Below the pieces are notes generated by a model. That model saw nothing but the letters and a program-made list of their open reading frames with translations. It searched no databases and had not been told where the DNA came from. Shown here piece after piece: positions 48,178-57,708 of a stretch of DNA of 64,000 nucleotides. This DNA is from Asaia krungthepensis NRIC 0535 (GTDB lineage Bacteria; Pseudomonadota; Alphaproteobacteria; Acetobacterales; Acetobacteraceae). The stretch is taken from the NCBI RefSeq assembly GCF_025995175.1, contig NZ_BAPV01000057.1:1-64000 (forward strand), in the 5' to 3' direction. Each line of letters opens with the position of its first letter. Within the stretch, counting starts at the first letter, position 1. The position numbers were made by a program, and so were the translations under genes.

Positions 48178-49242
48178 TTAATTGGCGCGGCTGACCGTGT
48201 AGGATGCGGCGTCGATCATCAGGCGACGGATGGGGCTGTCAGGGAAGATCGACAAGGCCTCGATGGCCGCATCGGCATAGACGCGCGCGCGATCGAGCGT
48301 GGTCTGGATGGCGCCCGTCTTTTCGATCAGAGCGAGTGCGTGAGGCAGATCCTCCTCGGTCTGGTCACCCGTCTCGATCACGCGCAGCCAGAAGCCGCGC
48401 GCAGCTTCATCACCGGCATTGAAGGCGGCGAGAACCGGCAGGGTGATCTTGCCTTCGCGCATATCATCGCCCACCGTCTTTCCCAGAACCTGCTGGTCGG
48501 CAGCATAATCGAGCGCGTCATCGACAAGCTGGAAGGCCATGCCCAGATTGGTGCCATAAGCTTCCAGCGCGGCCTCCTCGGCCTCGGGGCGTTCTGCCAC
48601 GACCGCGCCCACCCGACAGGCGGCCGCAAAAAGCGCGGCCGTCTTGCCATGGATGACTTCCAGATATTTCTCGATCGGCGTCGAGAGATCATTCTGGGTT
48701 GCCATCTGCAACACCTCGCCTTCTGCGATGGTGGCAGAGGCGGCGGACAAAATGGCCATTACCTTAAGCGACCCGTCGGCGGTCATGAGCTGGAAAGACC
48801 GCGCAAACAGGAAATCACCCACCAGAACGGAGGCCTTGTTACCGAACACCGCGTTGGCAGAGGCCAGACCACGGCGCAAGGTGCTCTCATCGACCACGTC
48901 ATCATGCAGCAGGGTTGCGGTGTGGATGAACTCGACGCAGGCCGCAAGCCCGACGTGACGCTGCCGCTCGGGAGAAGGCTCGTAGCCGCACAGACGCGCC
49001 GAAGCGAGCGTGAGAAGCGGGCGCAGACGTTTACCGCCTGCCGCGACCAGATGCGCGCCGAGCTGCGGAATAAGCGGTACCGGGCTCTGCATGCGCGCCA
49101 CGATCTCGCGATTGCAGGATTCCATGTCGTCACGAAGAAAATCGGAGAGCGCATTCAGAGCGGAACGTTCTCCGCTGGCTGGGCTGGCTACGCTGTTCTG
49201 TTCCTGAGCCTTCGTATCGGTCAGGCTGTCGGCACCACCCAA
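48178..49242 (-). CDS. ispB: Polyprenyl diphosphate synthase (long-chain, IspB-like)
   Basis: A 354-residue trans-prenyltransferase that extends farnesyl diphosphate to the C40-C50 side chain of ubiquinone. The two Asp-rich motifs DDVVD and DDALD and GGKRLRP are complete. The long-chain branch is indicated by the ALA-rich region before the first motif (LAACVEFIHTATLLHDD). TTG at 49242 with GGAGAG just upstream is chosen; the open frame runs on to 49329. The exact chain length is an inference. It draws on the IspA product of this window. Confidence 0.9.
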   Translation of the reverse strand: MGGADSLTDTKAQEQNSVASPASGERSALNALSDFLRDDMESCNREIVARMQSPVPLIPQLGAHLVAAGGKRLRPLLTLASARLCGYEPSPERQRHVGLAACVEFIHTATLLHDDVVDESTLRRGLASANAVFGNKASVLVGDFLFARSFQLMTADGSLKVMAILSAASATIAEGEVLQMATQNDLSTPIEKYLEVIHGKTAALFAAACRVGAVVAERPEAEEAALEAYGTNLGMAFQLVDDALDYAADQQVLGKTVGDDMREGKITLPVLAAFNAGDEAARGFWLRVIETGDQTEEDLPHALALIEKTGAIQTTLDRARVYADAAIEALSIFPDSPIRRLMIDAASYTVSRAN

Positions 49243-49349
49243 GGCAACTCTCCACTTCCTACTTGGCCACTGACGACCCTGATGCAGTATAAGGCATGTG
49301 CCGGGTTTCGTCCCGGCGCAGGAACACACCGAGGCAGAAACCGACTTTC

Positions 49350-50216
49350 ATGCATGACCCAGCCAGACCGGATCACCAGCCCTCTGACAGTCAAAACCAT
49401 ATGAGCGGCAGGACCGTTCCGGTCAACCCGGCCACCTTAAAAGCTGAGGCCGCAGAGGTGACTACCGAGGAAACCATGACCGGTTATCTGCTCGACAGAC
49501 GCGTGCACTACCGGCAATTCACCCAAGGGTATCGAACCGGCATCGAGCCGGTTCTCATGGCGGCTTTCGTGCCGGCACAGCCCGGCCAGAGTATTCTGGA
49601 GGCCGGGTGCGGCGCCGGAGCAGGTCTGCTCTGCCTTGCAACACGCTGCCCCGGTATTGCGGGGGTCGGGCTTGAAGCCGATCATGCCACGGCCTCGCTT
49701 GCGCAGAGCAACATGGAGGAAAACAGCCTTGGTGAACGGATCACGGTCGTCACCGGCAGTCTCCCCGATATTCCCCCTTCCCTGCGCCATATGACCCCGG
49801 GAGCGAATGGCCGGTTCCACCATGCGATGGCAAACCCGCCCTGGCACCCGGCCAACCATACGGGAGCGGAAGACGCCCGTCGCAGACTTGCGATGACCAT
49901 GCCTGAGGGTGGATGGGTCGCGTGGATCTCGGCATTGTCGCGCTGGATCCTGCCCGGAGGCAGCCTTACCCTCGCCCTCCCCGCCGCGGTCATCGACCTT
50001 GCCTGTGAGGCCATGCGCGGTTCAGGCTTCGGCGGCCTTGTTCTCTGCCCCCTCTGGCCCAAACAGGGACGAAGCGCAAAGATTGTCCTGCTACGCGGAA
50101 TCTGGGGAGGGAAAGGCGTGTTCCGCCTGATGCCGGGCCTGATCCTGCACAGGGATGAGGGCGGCTATACGGCGCAGAGCGAGGCCATTCTGCGCGGGAT
50201 GGAAGCACTGAAATAG
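49350..50216 (+). CDS. tRNA1(Val) (adenine37-N6)-methyltransferase family protein
   Basis: A 288-residue SAM-dependent methyltransferase resembling TrmN6/YfiC. ILEAGCGAGAG is the SAM loop and NPPW the target-base motif of adenine-N6 enzymes. E. coli TrmN6 methylates A37 of tRNA1(Val). The start is unsure: ATG 49350, ATG 49401 and the open-frame ATG 49296 all lack a good ribosome binding site. It is divergent from ispB and convergent with nrdB. Confidence 0.8.
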   Translation: MHDPARPDHQPSDSQNHMSGRTVPVNPATLKAEAAEVTTEETMTGYLLDRRVHYRQFTQGYRTGIEPVLMAAFVPAQPGQSILEAGCGAGAGLLCLATRCPGIAGVGLEADHATASLAQSNMEENSLGERITVVTGSLPDIPPSLRHMTPGANGRFHHAMANPPWHPANHTGAEDARRRLAMTMPEGGWVAWISALSRWILPGGSLTLALPAAVIDLACEAMRGSGFGGLVLCPLWPKQGRSAKIVLLRGIWGGKGVFRLMPGLILHRDEGGYTAQSEAILRGMEALK

Positions 50217-50318
50217 ACTGCACCTGACCGTTGCAGGGTTTGCCCATACAATCAGGTTGCGGCATGAGCCCCCGAGGGAGGCGCGCCGACAGTAGATATC
50301 GTTATGGCTTGGAGTGCA

Positions 50319-50340
50319 GAGGTGGCGGATTACCCCGCCA
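50319..50340. terminator. GC-rich hairpin between convergent genes, no U-tract
   Basis: GGTGGCGG/CCGCCACC 8-bp perfect stem with a 6-base loop lies 10 bases past the nrdB stop, between nrdB and the TrmN6-like gene. Neither strand has a U-tract. Confidence 0.5.
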
Positions 50341-50349
50341 CCCTTTCGC

Positions 50350-51375
50350 TCAGGAAGCGAACACATCCGCCTCGAAAGCTTCTTCCCACGATCCGGAGGT
50401 GGAAGCGCGCGAGTATTCCGTCGAACGGTTCTCAAAGAAGTTGGCGTGTTCGACGGCATTGAGCATATCATCCAGCCAGGGCAGCGGATTCTCCTCGATG
50501 CCATAGAAAGGATCGAGCCCCAGCTGCGTCATGCGACGATCAGCGATGAAGCGGATATAGCGCTTCACCTGATCGGCGCTCAGCCCCTCGACATCGCCCA
50601 TCTCGAAAGCCAGATCGATGAAGGCGTCTTCGTGCTCGACCGTGGTCGCGCAGATTTCGGCAAGTTCCTTCTGGAAGTCTTCCGTCCAGATCTCCCGGTT
50701 TTCACGCACAAAGGTGCGAAACAGCCGGATCATCGACAGGCAGTGCAGCGTTTCGTCACGCACGGACCAGGAGACAATCTGCCCCATGCCCTTGAGCTTG
50801 TTGAAACGCGGGAAGTTCAACAGGATTGCGAAAGAGGCGAAGAGCTGAAGCCCTTCCATGAACGCACCGAAGGCGGCCATGGTCTTGGCGATCTCGCGCT
50901 TGTTGTCGATATTGAAGGACTGCATGAAATCATACTTGTCCTTCATCTCCTTGTATTTCAGGAATGCCGAGTACTCGGTCTCGGGCATGCCGATGGTGTC
51001 AAGCAGATGCGAATAGGCGGCGATGTGGATCGTCTCGATATTCGAGAAGGATGACAGCATCATCAGCACTTCGGTGGGTTTGAAGACCTGGCTGTAATAC
51101 TTCATGTACGCCGAGTTCACCTCGACATCCGCCTGGGTGAAGAAGCGAAAGATCTGCGTGACCAGATGGCGCTCGGACTCGCTGAGCGTACGATGCCAGT
51201 CCTTCACATCATCGGCCAACGGCACTTCTTCGGGCAGCCAGTGCACGCGCTGCTGGATCAGCCAAGCGTCATAGGCCCACGGATAGCGAAAGGGCTTGTA
51301 GACCGGATTGGCGGTCATGAGGTCGAAATGCTGTTCTTCGGCGTGCGATACGCCCGAACCGTTAGTTTCGCTCAT
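50350..51375 (-). CDS. nrdB: Ribonucleoside-diphosphate reductase beta subunit
   Basis: A 341-residue class I R2 protein that makes the radical used by NrdA to reduce ribonucleotides. Metal ligand candidates D83, E114 and H117 and the radical tyrosine Y121 sit in the order ETIHIAAY that matches E. coli E115-H118-Y122. The Y is kept, so a tyrosyl radical is expected. The C-terminal tail that binds NrdA is present. It starts with ATGA overlapping the stop of the YbaY/META gene, so it is translated with it. Confidence 0.95.
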   Translation of the reverse strand: MSETNGSGVSHAEEQHFDLMTANPVYKPFRYPWAYDAWLIQQRVHWLPEEVPLADDVKDWHRTLSESERHLVTQIFRFFTQADVEVNSAYMKYYSQVFKPTEVLMMLSSFSNIETIHIAAYSHLLDTIGMPETEYSAFLKYKEMKDKYDFMQSFNIDNKREIAKTMAAFGAFMEGLQLFASFAILLNFPRFNKLKGMGQIVSWSVRDETLHCLSMIRLFRTFVRENREIWTEDFQKELAEICATTVEHEDAFIDLAFEMGDVEGLSADQVKRYIRFIADRRMTQLGLDPFYGIEENPLPWLDDMLNAVEHANFFENRSTEYSRASTSGSWEEAFEADVFAS

Positions 51376-52202
51376 CGGCTTTTCCTGATTCTGGGATTCT
51401 GGAGATTCTTGTGGGGGTCGTTGGTTTTGTTCGGGCTGAGCGTCAGCACGATATCGCCCTGGGCATCGGTCAGCAGCAGCGTACCCTGATCGACCTGCCA
51501 GCCCACAACTTTTCGCGCGGCAGCAAAAAACGTGTCTTCCTGGCTCATGCGGCTGCCGGGACAGGCCATTCGGGTTCCCGCCATAGGACCGAAGGTGAGA
51601 GCGTTACCACTTGCCGTCACCCGGCCCATGAGGCGGTTGCATCCACCTGTGCCAGACAGAAAGCCATCGGCACGAAAGGTCAGAAAAGCCGGGGTCGTGG
51701 GATCGACGGCATCAGAGCCGATCCGATCGATCACCCAGTTGCCGACCAGAGCACTGGGAAGAGGCGATGCAACGGCCTCAACCACGAGGGCTGTCTGGTC
51801 TGGCACCGCGCCGAGGCCCATGACTGCCTCCTTGCTGATATAGAGCAAAGAGGTGCCATTTCTGATATCGGCACGCAGGGCATAATGATGGCCCGGTTTC
51901 AGCGCCGAGGGATCATAACCCAGCGCATAGCCGAAGGTCTGACCGCCAACGGGTGAGAAAACCGTCTTGCTCAGCGTAATGGCGGGGGCGTCAGCCAGAC
52001 TGACATCCTCCAGAACCACGCTCACCTGGGCATTGGGGGGCAGATCGACCGTCCCCTTGATTGTCACTGTGCCGCGCAATGTCGCGGCAGACATCTGGGT
52101 CTGAGCCTCGGCGCGCATGACACAATCCGGCAGTGAGCCGAGCAGAAGGGCCGATGCCAGAAAGGCTTTCGTCAGTGACCCTCTCACTGACATGAAAGGC
52201 AT
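51372..52202 (-). CDS. Secreted YbaY-like plus META domain protein inside the nrd operon
   Basis: A 276-residue protein with a signal peptide (hydrophobic core TKAFLASALLLG, cleavage near AEA). The first half (about residues 40-145) resembles the YbaY/YscW-type domain: TVTIKGTVDLPPNAQVSVVLEDVSLADAP. The second half (150-260) is a META/HslJ domain: LVGNWVIDRIG, GFLSGTGGCNRLMG and FGPMAGTRMACPG. Both domains occur in envelope stress proteins. Its start overlaps the 3' end of nrdA (19 bases; an internal ATG at 52193 is an alternative) and its stop overlaps nrdB. Why a secreted protein sits within the ribonucleotide reductase operon is unclear. Confidence 0.85.
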   Translation of the reverse strand: MPFMSVRGSLTKAFLASALLLGSLPDCVMRAEAQTQMSAATLRGTVTIKGTVDLPPNAQVSVVLEDVSLADAPAITLSKTVFSPVGGQTFGYALGYDPSALKPGHHYALRADIRNGTSLLYISKEAVMGLGAVPDQTALVVEAVASPLPSALVGNWVIDRIGSDAVDPTTPAFLTFRADGFLSGTGGCNRLMGRVTASGNALTFGPMAGTRMACPGSRMSQEDTFFAAARKVVGWQVDQGTLLLTDAQGDIVLTLSPNKTNDPHKNLQNPRIRKSR

Positions 52203-54142
52203 TCTTCATAGCTCGTCGTAGCAGCGGGCTTCTTGGCCGCTTCGGCAGCATTGGTGCTGTAATCCTCGTCTTCGAGGATATTGTTCTTCAGTGCCATGTC
52301 ACTGACCGCATCGGCACGCTGGATAGACAGCGAGCGGCAGTAATAGAGCGACTTTACACCGCGCTTCCACGCCAAGAAATGGATCTGGTGCAGATCACGC
52401 TTGTGAATATCCGCAGGCAGGAACACGTTGATCGATTGCGCCTGACAGATGAAAGGCGCGCGATCCGCAGCGTGCTCGACCACCCAACGCTGGTCGAGTT
52501 CGAAGGCGGTCTTGTAGACGTCCTTCTCATCCTGGGTGAGGAAGTCAAGATGCTGGACAGAGCCCTTATTCAGGGTGATGGACGACCAGATCGCGTCGGT
52601 ATTCTGGCCCTTCTGTTCGAGCAAATGCAGCAGGTGGCGGTTACGCACGGTGAAGGAGCCTGAGAGCGTCTTCTGCAGGAACACATTGGCAGAAATCGGC
52701 TCGATACCGGGGCTTGCATTACCGGCAATGATCGAGATCGACGCCGTCGGTGCAATCGCCATCTTGTTCGAAAAACGCTCCATGATGCCGTATTCGGCAG
52801 CATCAGGGCACGGACCAAGCAGTTCGGCCAGATGCTTCGAGGCGGCATCCGCCTGAACCTTGATCTGCTGGAAGATACGCTTGTTCCATACGCGCGCCAT
52901 CACGCTTTCGAACGGGATGTTGCGGGCCTGCAGGAAGGAGTGGAAGCCCATCACCCCGAGCCCGACCGAACGCTCGCGCATCGCCGCATAACGCGCGCGT
53001 TCCATGTCATCCGGCGCGCGATCGATAAAGTCTTGAAGCACCCGGTCGAGGAACAGCATCACGTCCTCGATGAATTGCGGATTGTCCTTCCACTCTTCCC
53101 AGGTTTCGAGGTTGAGCGAGGACAGACAGCAGACAGCGGTCCGGTTCTTGCCGTGATGATCGAGGCCTGTCGGCAGGGTGATCTCGGCGCAGAGATTGGA
53201 GGTCTTGACCTCGAGCCCGGCAAGCTTGTGATGCTCGGGGCGCGCCTTGTTCACGTGATCGGAATAGATGATGTAGGGCTCGCCCTGCTCCATGCGGGCG
53301 GTCAGGATACGGATCCAGAGCTGGCGCGCCGGTATACTGCGGATGACGGCCATATCCTTGGGAGAACGCAGGCCCCATTCCTCGTCCTTCTCGACGGCGC
53401 GCATGAAGTCGTCTGTCAGCAGAACGCCGTGATGCAGGTTGAGTGCCTTGCGGTTCGGATCGCCACCCGTCGGGCGACGCATCTCCACGAACTCCTCGAT
53501 CTCCGGATGCCAGACCGGCAGATAGACGGCCGCAGAGCCACGGCGCAGCGAGCCTTGCGAGATCGCAAGGGTCAGGCTGTCCATGACGCGGATGAACGGG
53601 ATGACACCCGAGGTCTTGCCGTTCTTGCCGACATTCTCGCCGATAGAGCGCAGATTACCCCAATAGGACCCGATGCCGCCGCCCTTGGAGGCGAGCCACA
53701 CATTTTCGTTCCACAGATCGACAATACCGCGCAGGCTGTCATCTGCCTCGTTGAGGAAGCAGGAAATGGGAAGCCCGCGCGTCGTGCCACCATTGGACAG
53801 AATCGGGGTGGCCGGCATGAACCAATGCTGCGAGATATAGTCATAAAGACGCTGGGCATGGGCAGCATCGGCACCATAATAAGAGGCGACGCGCCCAAAC
53901 AGATCCTGATAGTGTTCACCCGGCAGGAGATAACGGTTATCGAGCGTCGCACGCCCGAAATCCGTCAGAAGGGCATCGCGTGAGCGGTTGACGCGCACGG
54001 GGTGATGACCCTCAAGCTGGACGACATCGTCGAACATATCAGGCTCGGCTTCAATGTCCTGGGGAGCGCGGGCACAGGGCTCTGGCAGGGTATCAGCCGC
54101 TTCGGTCTCAGCCTCACGGGTCGTGTCTTCTAGCAGGCTCAC
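52184..54142 (-). CDS. nrdA: Ribonucleoside-diphosphate reductase alpha subunit
   Basis: A 652-residue class I R1 protein reducing ribonucleoside diphosphates. No N-terminal ATP-cone is seen, so it should lack the usual dATP overall-activity switch. Active-site blocks are complete: the NLCAE motif, the first redox cysteine in PISCFLNE, the second in TAVCCLSS, the radical-path tyrosine pair KSLYYC, and the C-terminal C-L-S-C shuttle. Its C-terminus overlaps the YbaY/META gene. Two NrdR-box-like repeats lie about 80-130 bp upstream. Confidence 0.95.
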   Translation of the reverse strand: MSLLEDTTREAETEAADTLPEPCARAPQDIEAEPDMFDDVVQLEGHHPVRVNRSRDALLTDFGRATLDNRYLLPGEHYQDLFGRVASYYGADAAHAQRLYDYISQHWFMPATPILSNGGTTRGLPISCFLNEADDSLRGIVDLWNENVWLASKGGGIGSYWGNLRSIGENVGKNGKTSGVIPFIRVMDSLTLAISQGSLRRGSAAVYLPVWHPEIEEFVEMRRPTGGDPNRKALNLHHGVLLTDDFMRAVEKDEEWGLRSPKDMAVIRSIPARQLWIRILTARMEQGEPYIIYSDHVNKARPEHHKLAGLEVKTSNLCAEITLPTGLDHHGKNRTAVCCLSSLNLETWEEWKDNPQFIEDVMLFLDRVLQDFIDRAPDDMERARYAAMRERSVGLGVMGFHSFLQARNIPFESVMARVWNKRIFQQIKVQADAASKHLAELLGPCPDAAEYGIMERFSNKMAIAPTASISIIAGNASPGIEPISANVFLQKTLSGSFTVRNRHLLHLLEQKGQNTDAIWSSITLNKGSVQHLDFLTQDEKDVYKTAFELDQRWVVEHAADRAPFICQAQSINVFLPADIHKRDLHQIHFLAWKRGVKSLYYCRSLSIQRADAVSDMALKNNILEDEDYSTNAAEAAKKPAATTSYEECLSCQ

Positions 54143-54222
54143 GGGCTATCTCCCCAAGATCAAATCGAGATCAGTAACGCTCATTCCGTGTGTCCTCTTG
54201 GCGCAAGTCCGCCGGTCGAGAC

Positions 54223-54238
54223 AAGCAATATATCGGGT
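54223..54238. promoter_or_regulatory. NrdR-box-like repeat, proximal
   Basis: AAGCAATATATCGGGT matches the NrdR box consensus acaCwAtATaTwGtgt at most core positions, notably C at 4, the AATATAT core and the G-x-GT right end. It lies 31 bp, start to start, from the second box. Confidence 0.55.
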
Positions 54239-54253
54239 TAAATTTCGCCCCGG

Positions 54254-54269
54254 ACACTACATCTGGTGT
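54254..54269. promoter_or_regulatory. NrdR-box-like repeat, distal
   Basis: ACACTACATCTGGTGT has perfect ACAC and GTGT arms and a TACATCTG core, the usual NrdR box shape. The 31-bp distance from the proximal box equals about three helical turns, as known for tandem NrdR boxes upstream of nrd genes. The nrdR gene is not in the window. Confidence 0.65.
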
Positions 54270-54442
54270 TGACAGGCCCAGAAGCCCTTGGGGAACCTAG
54301 AGTTCCACGATCCGGCTGATTTAACGTAGCGCAATCCGCGTGACCCCGATGACACAGCTGCCCGGGATGAACATTTGTCGCTCCCCTGCGTTGGCTGACC
54401 AACCGACCCCGATCGGGCTTCGGAAACGCAGGAGATCCCTCT

Positions 54443-54871
54443 ATGACGATCAAGAAATCAGCCAGTGCGCAGTGGAGTGGCGGCCTCAAGGATGGCAAGG
54501 GCACCATCTCGACCCAGAGCGGCGCCCTTTCCGAGCAGCCTTATGGCTTCAACACACGATTCGAGGACAAGCCCGGTACGAACCCCGAGGAACTGATCGG
54601 CGCAGCCCATGCCGGTTGCTTCACCATGGCGCTCTCCATGATCCTCGGTGAGGCAGGCCTGACGGCGACTTCGCTCGAGACGAAGGCGACCGTCTCCCTC
54701 GACAAGACAGAGGGCGGGTTCGAAATCTCGGCCATCCATCTCGACCTCAAGGGCAGCGTTCCCGGCGCCGATCAGGCGAAGTTCGAAGAGCTCGCGACCA
54801 AGGCGAAGAATGGCTGCCCCGTTTCACAGCTCTTCAAAGCCGATATCAGCCTGACCGCGAGTCTGGCCTGA
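54443..54871 (+). CDS. osmC: OsmC family peroxiredoxin
   Basis: A 142-residue OsmC-type thiol peroxidase that reduces organic hydroperoxides. The two catalytic cysteines are C59 (AAHAGCF) and C125 (KNGCPVSQL), the usual pair. The N-terminal SAQWSGGLKDGKGTIST block is typical of true OsmC rather than Ohr. Divergent from nrdA. Confidence 0.94.
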   Translation: MTIKKSASAQWSGGLKDGKGTISTQSGALSEQPYGFNTRFEDKPGTNPEELIGAAHAGCFTMALSMILGEAGLTATSLETKATVSLDKTEGGFEISAIHLDLKGSVPGADQAKFEELATKAKNGCPVSQLFKADISLTASLA

Positions 54872-54882
54872 TATCGTTTCGT

Positions 54883-54904
54883 GGCCGCCCCCTCGGGGGC
54901 GGCC
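54883..54904. terminator. GC-rich hairpin between convergent genes, no U-tract
   Basis: GGCCGCCCCC/GGGGGCGGCC form a perfect 10-bp inverted repeat with a 2-base centre (CCTCGG loop in practice), 11 bases after osmC and 11 bases before aroC ends. No T-run on either strand. Confidence 0.55.
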
Positions 54905-54915
54905 ATGACGTATAC

Positions 54916-56013
54916 TTAACGCCCGCGGTGCCAGCTATTCTGTGCTTGATCACGTAGGAGGTGATCGACCAGCAGACACGCCATCATTGCCTCTGCCACC
55001 GGCACGGCACGGATGCCGATACAGGGATCATGACGTCCCTTGGTGATCACGTCGATATTTTCGCCTTCGCGATTGACGGAAGGGACCGGCACCAGAATTG
55101 AGCTGGTAGGCTTGATGGCAAAACGCGCGGCGATGGGCTGCCCGGTTGAAATGCCACCCAATATACCACCGGCCCGGTTACGCTCGAAATGCAGGACGCC
55201 GTCGCGCATGCGCATGGGATCGGCATTGTCCTCTCCACGCAGCGTTGCCACTCCAAAGCCCTCTCCGATCTCAACAGCCTTGACGCCATTGATACCCATC
55301 AGTGCCGCGGCAAGTTCGGCATCCAGCTTGCCATAAAGGGGCGCCCCGAGCCCTGCCGGGAAATTTTCCGCCACAACTTCCACCAGTGCGCCGATAGAGG
55401 ATCCATCCTTGCGCACACTGGCCAGCAGCCCTTCCCACTCGACTGCCGTTACCGGATCGGGGCAGAAAAGCGGGTTGCGGCTTACTTCATCCCAATCCCA
55501 GCGTGTGCGGTCGACAGCCAAGCCACCAACCTGCACGAGGGCGGCACGAATGACCGCGGCCTTGCCGAGCAACTCGGCAATCACGCGGCGCGCCACCCCC
55601 CCTGCCGCGACCCGACAGGCGGTTTCACGCGCCGAAGATCGACCGCCGCCACGATAATCGCGATGGCCGTATTTCAGGTCATAGGTCACATCGGCATGGC
55701 CAGGGCGATAACGCGAGGCAATGTCGGAATAGTCCTTGGACCGCTGGTCGGTATTCTCGATCATGAGCGAGATTGGCGTCCCGGTCGTACGCCCTTCGAA
55801 CACGCCGGACAGAATGCGAACCTGATCCGCTTCCTGACGCTGGGTCGTGAATTTGGACTGCCCAGGGCGACGCCTGTCCAGCCAGGGCTGGATGTCGGCC
55901 TCGCTCAGGGCAATACCCGGCGGGCACCCATCCACCACGCAGCCAATCGCAGGCCCATGACTCTCGCCCCAGGTCGTGACCCGGAAAAGAGTGCCGAAGC
56001 TGTTATCCGACAT
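54916..56013 (-). CDS. aroC: Chorismate synthase
   Basis: A 365-residue enzyme turning EPSP into chorismate with reduced FMN as cofactor. The N-terminal [14 protein letters not shown] block and [31 protein letters not shown] (in part SSARET), and the late GGISTGQPI are all conserved. It begins one base after the fabI stop, in an fabI-aroC order. Confidence 0.96.
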   Translation of the reverse strand: MSDNSFGTLFRVTTWGESHGPAIGCVVDGCPPGIALSEADIQPWLDRRRPGQSKFTTQRQEADQVRILSGVFEGRTTGTPISLMIENTDQRSKDYSDIASRYRPGHADVTYDLKYGHRDYRGGGRSSARETACRVAAGGVARRVIAELLGKAAVIRAALVQVGGLAVDRTRWDWDEVSRNPLFCPDPVTAVEWEGLLASVRKDGSSIGALVEVVAENFPAGLGAPLYGKLDAELAAALMGINGVKAVEIGEGFGVATLRGEDNADPMRMRDGVLHFERNRAGGILGGISTGQPIAARFAIKPTSSILVPVPSVNREGENIDVITKGRHDPCIGIRAVPVAEAMMACLLVDHLLRDQAQNSWHRGR

Positions 56014-56014
56014 G

Positions 56015-56857
56015 TCAGCCTTCTGAGGTGACGACGGCGATATCGGGCGCGTTCGGGTTTTTCATGCCAACGATATGATAGCCGCAATCCACATGATGCA
56101 CTTCGCCGGTCGTCCCGGAGGAAAGATCGGACAGGAGATAAAGCCCCGACCCGCCAACATCCTTGAGAGAGACATTGCGCTCCATCGGTGCGTTGAGCTG
56201 GTTCCAGCGTAGAATATAGCGGAAGTCACCGATACCATTGGCGGCCAGCGTCATGATCGGGCCAGCCGAGATGGCGTTGACGCGGATGTTATCCTTGCCC
56301 AGATCGGCCGCCATGTACCGCACCGATGCTTCGAGCGCGGCCTTGGCCACACCCATCACGTTATAATGAGGCATGACGCGTTCGGCGCCGAGATAGGACA
56401 GGGTCAGGAGCGACCCCCCATCCGTCATGAGAGCGGCGGCGCGGCGCGCAACGGCGGTGAAGGAAAAGCACGAGATATCCATTGCCTTGAGAAAGGCGTC
56501 GCGAGGCGTATCGACATAGCGCCCGCGCAGGAACTGCTTGTCGGCCCAGCCAATGGCATGCACGACAAAGTCGATCTTGCCCCAGGCCTTCTCGATCTCA
56601 TCGAAGGCGCGGTCGATATCCGCATCGTCGCCCACGTCGCACGGTATGACGAGACCAGCGCCCACGCTTTCCGCCAGCGGTCTGACGCGCTTGCCCAGAG
56701 CCTCGCCCTGATAGGTGAAGGCAAGCTCCGCCCCCTGTGCGGCGCAGGCAGAGGCGATGGCCCAGGCAATGGAGCGGTCATTGGCGACGCCCATCACTAG
56801 ACCGCGCTTGCCCGCCATCAGCGTCCCGGTAGGGAGATCGAACGAAGCGGTGGACAT
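56015..56857 (-). CDS. fabI: Enoyl-[acyl-carrier-protein] reductase FabI
   Basis: A 280-residue NADH enzyme for the last step of each fatty-acid elongation round. The cofactor block is [17 protein letters not shown] and the catalytic pair is Y-x6-K in [10 protein letters not shown], with the earlier tyrosine of YLGAERV. ATG at 56857 is chosen; the open frame reaches 57169, but the additional 104 residues run antisense to pdxH and are not FabI-like. Divergent from pdxH; aroC follows one base after the stop. Confidence 0.95.
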   Translation of the reverse strand: MSTASFDLPTGTLMAGKRGLVMGVANDRSIAWAIASACAAQGAELAFTYQGEALGKRVRPLAESVGAGLVIPCDVGDDADIDRAFDEIEKAWGKIDFVVHAIGWADKQFLRGRYVDTPRDAFLKAMDISCFSFTAVARRAAALMTDGGSLLTLSYLGAERVMPHYNVMGVAKAALEASVRYMAADLGKDNIRVNAISAGPIMTLAANGIGDFRYILRWNQLNAPMERNVSLKDVGGSGLYLLSDLSSGTTGEVHHVDCGYHIVGMKNPNAPDIAVVTSEG

Positions 56858-56999
56858 GAGGCAGATCCCGGTTAATGTCAGAAAAAGAAATAATAACGCT
56901 CCGCTTCGTCGCACATGCCCGCCGCGCAAACAAGTCTCGAGATGACACGTTAGGACGGGCAACGAATACGGACCGAATAGACGCAGGAGAGACCCTGTC

Positions 57000-57611
57000 A
57001 TGGCAGACGATACAAGCCTTCCCCTCATTCCACTCGACGCAGACCCCTTTTCGCTCTTCGCGGACTGGATGAAGGAAGCAGAAACCACCGAGCCGAACGA
57101 TCCCAACGCCATGGCACTTGCGACGGCTACCGCGGAGGGTGTGCCTTCGGTTCGCATGATCCTTCTCAAGGGAGCCGATACACGCGGCTTCGTCTTCTAC
57201 ACCAATCTGGAAAGCCGCAAGGGAGGGGAACTCCTCGCCAATCCCCATGCCGCCTTGTTGTTTCACTGGAAATCGCTGCGCCGCCAGATCCGTATCGAGG
57301 GCCCGGTCGAGCCCGTCAGCGCTGAAGAAGCCGATCGCTATTTTGCGAGCCGCAGCCGCAATTCACGTATCGGCGCCATCGCATCGGATCAGTCCCGCCC
57401 CCTTGCCGACCGTTCGGAATTCGAGAACCGCATCCGCGACGTCACTGCGCGTTTCGAAGGGCAGGAACCCGAACGACCTGCCAACTGGTCCGGCTTTCGC
57501 CTGGTGCCACGGGTGATGGAGTTCTGGCAGGACCGCCCCTATCGGATGCATGACCGCGCCACCTGGACGCGTGAGGAAAATGACTGGGCCGTAACCCGGC
57601 TTTACCCCTGA
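57000..57611 (+). CDS. pdxH: Pyridoxamine 5'-phosphate oxidase
   Basis: A 203-residue FMN enzyme making pyridoxal 5'-phosphate. Conserved blocks are [32 protein letters not shown] and the C-terminal W-x3-RLYP tail (DWAVTRLYP). The start is an ATG at 57000, close to the divergent fabI promoter region. The gene stands alone. Confidence 0.95.
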   Translation: MADDTSLPLIPLDADPFSLFADWMKEAETTEPNDPNAMALATATAEGVPSVRMILLKGADTRGFVFYTNLESRKGGELLANPHAALLFHWKSLRRQIRIEGPVEPVSAEEADRYFASRSRNSRIGAIASDQSRPLADRSEFENRIRDVTARFEGQEPERPANWSGFRLVPRVMEFWQDRPYRMHDRATWTREENDWAVTRLYP

Positions 57612-57632
57612 AATTCGGACCTCGGGATACTC

Positions 57633-57648
57633 CAGCCTTCGCAGGCTG
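57633..57648 (+). terminator. Possible terminator after pdxH
   Basis: CAGCCT/AGGCTG 6-bp stem with a TCGC loop, followed by CGTTGTCT rather than a clean T-run. 21 bases after the pdxH stop. Confidence 0.35.
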
Positions 57649-57708
57649 CGTTGTCTCCCCGGCGCCTTTCTTCACTCGTTACCCTCGTTCAACCAAGTGA
57701 GACCCCCC

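Larger units (their letters stand above)
54143..54442. promoter_or_regulatory. Divergent nrdA/osmC promoter region
   Basis: Exactly 300 bp between nrdA (minus) and osmC (plus). The nrdA side carries the two NrdR-box-like repeats listed separately. The osmC side ends with GCAGGAG about 7 bases before the ATG. No other clear element is recognised. Confidence 0.6.

Noticed and set aside
52832-53983. Plus-strand open frame of 383 residues opposite nrdA
   Set aside because: Antisense to nrdA, whose active-site motifs are complete; the frame has no signs of selection as a protein.
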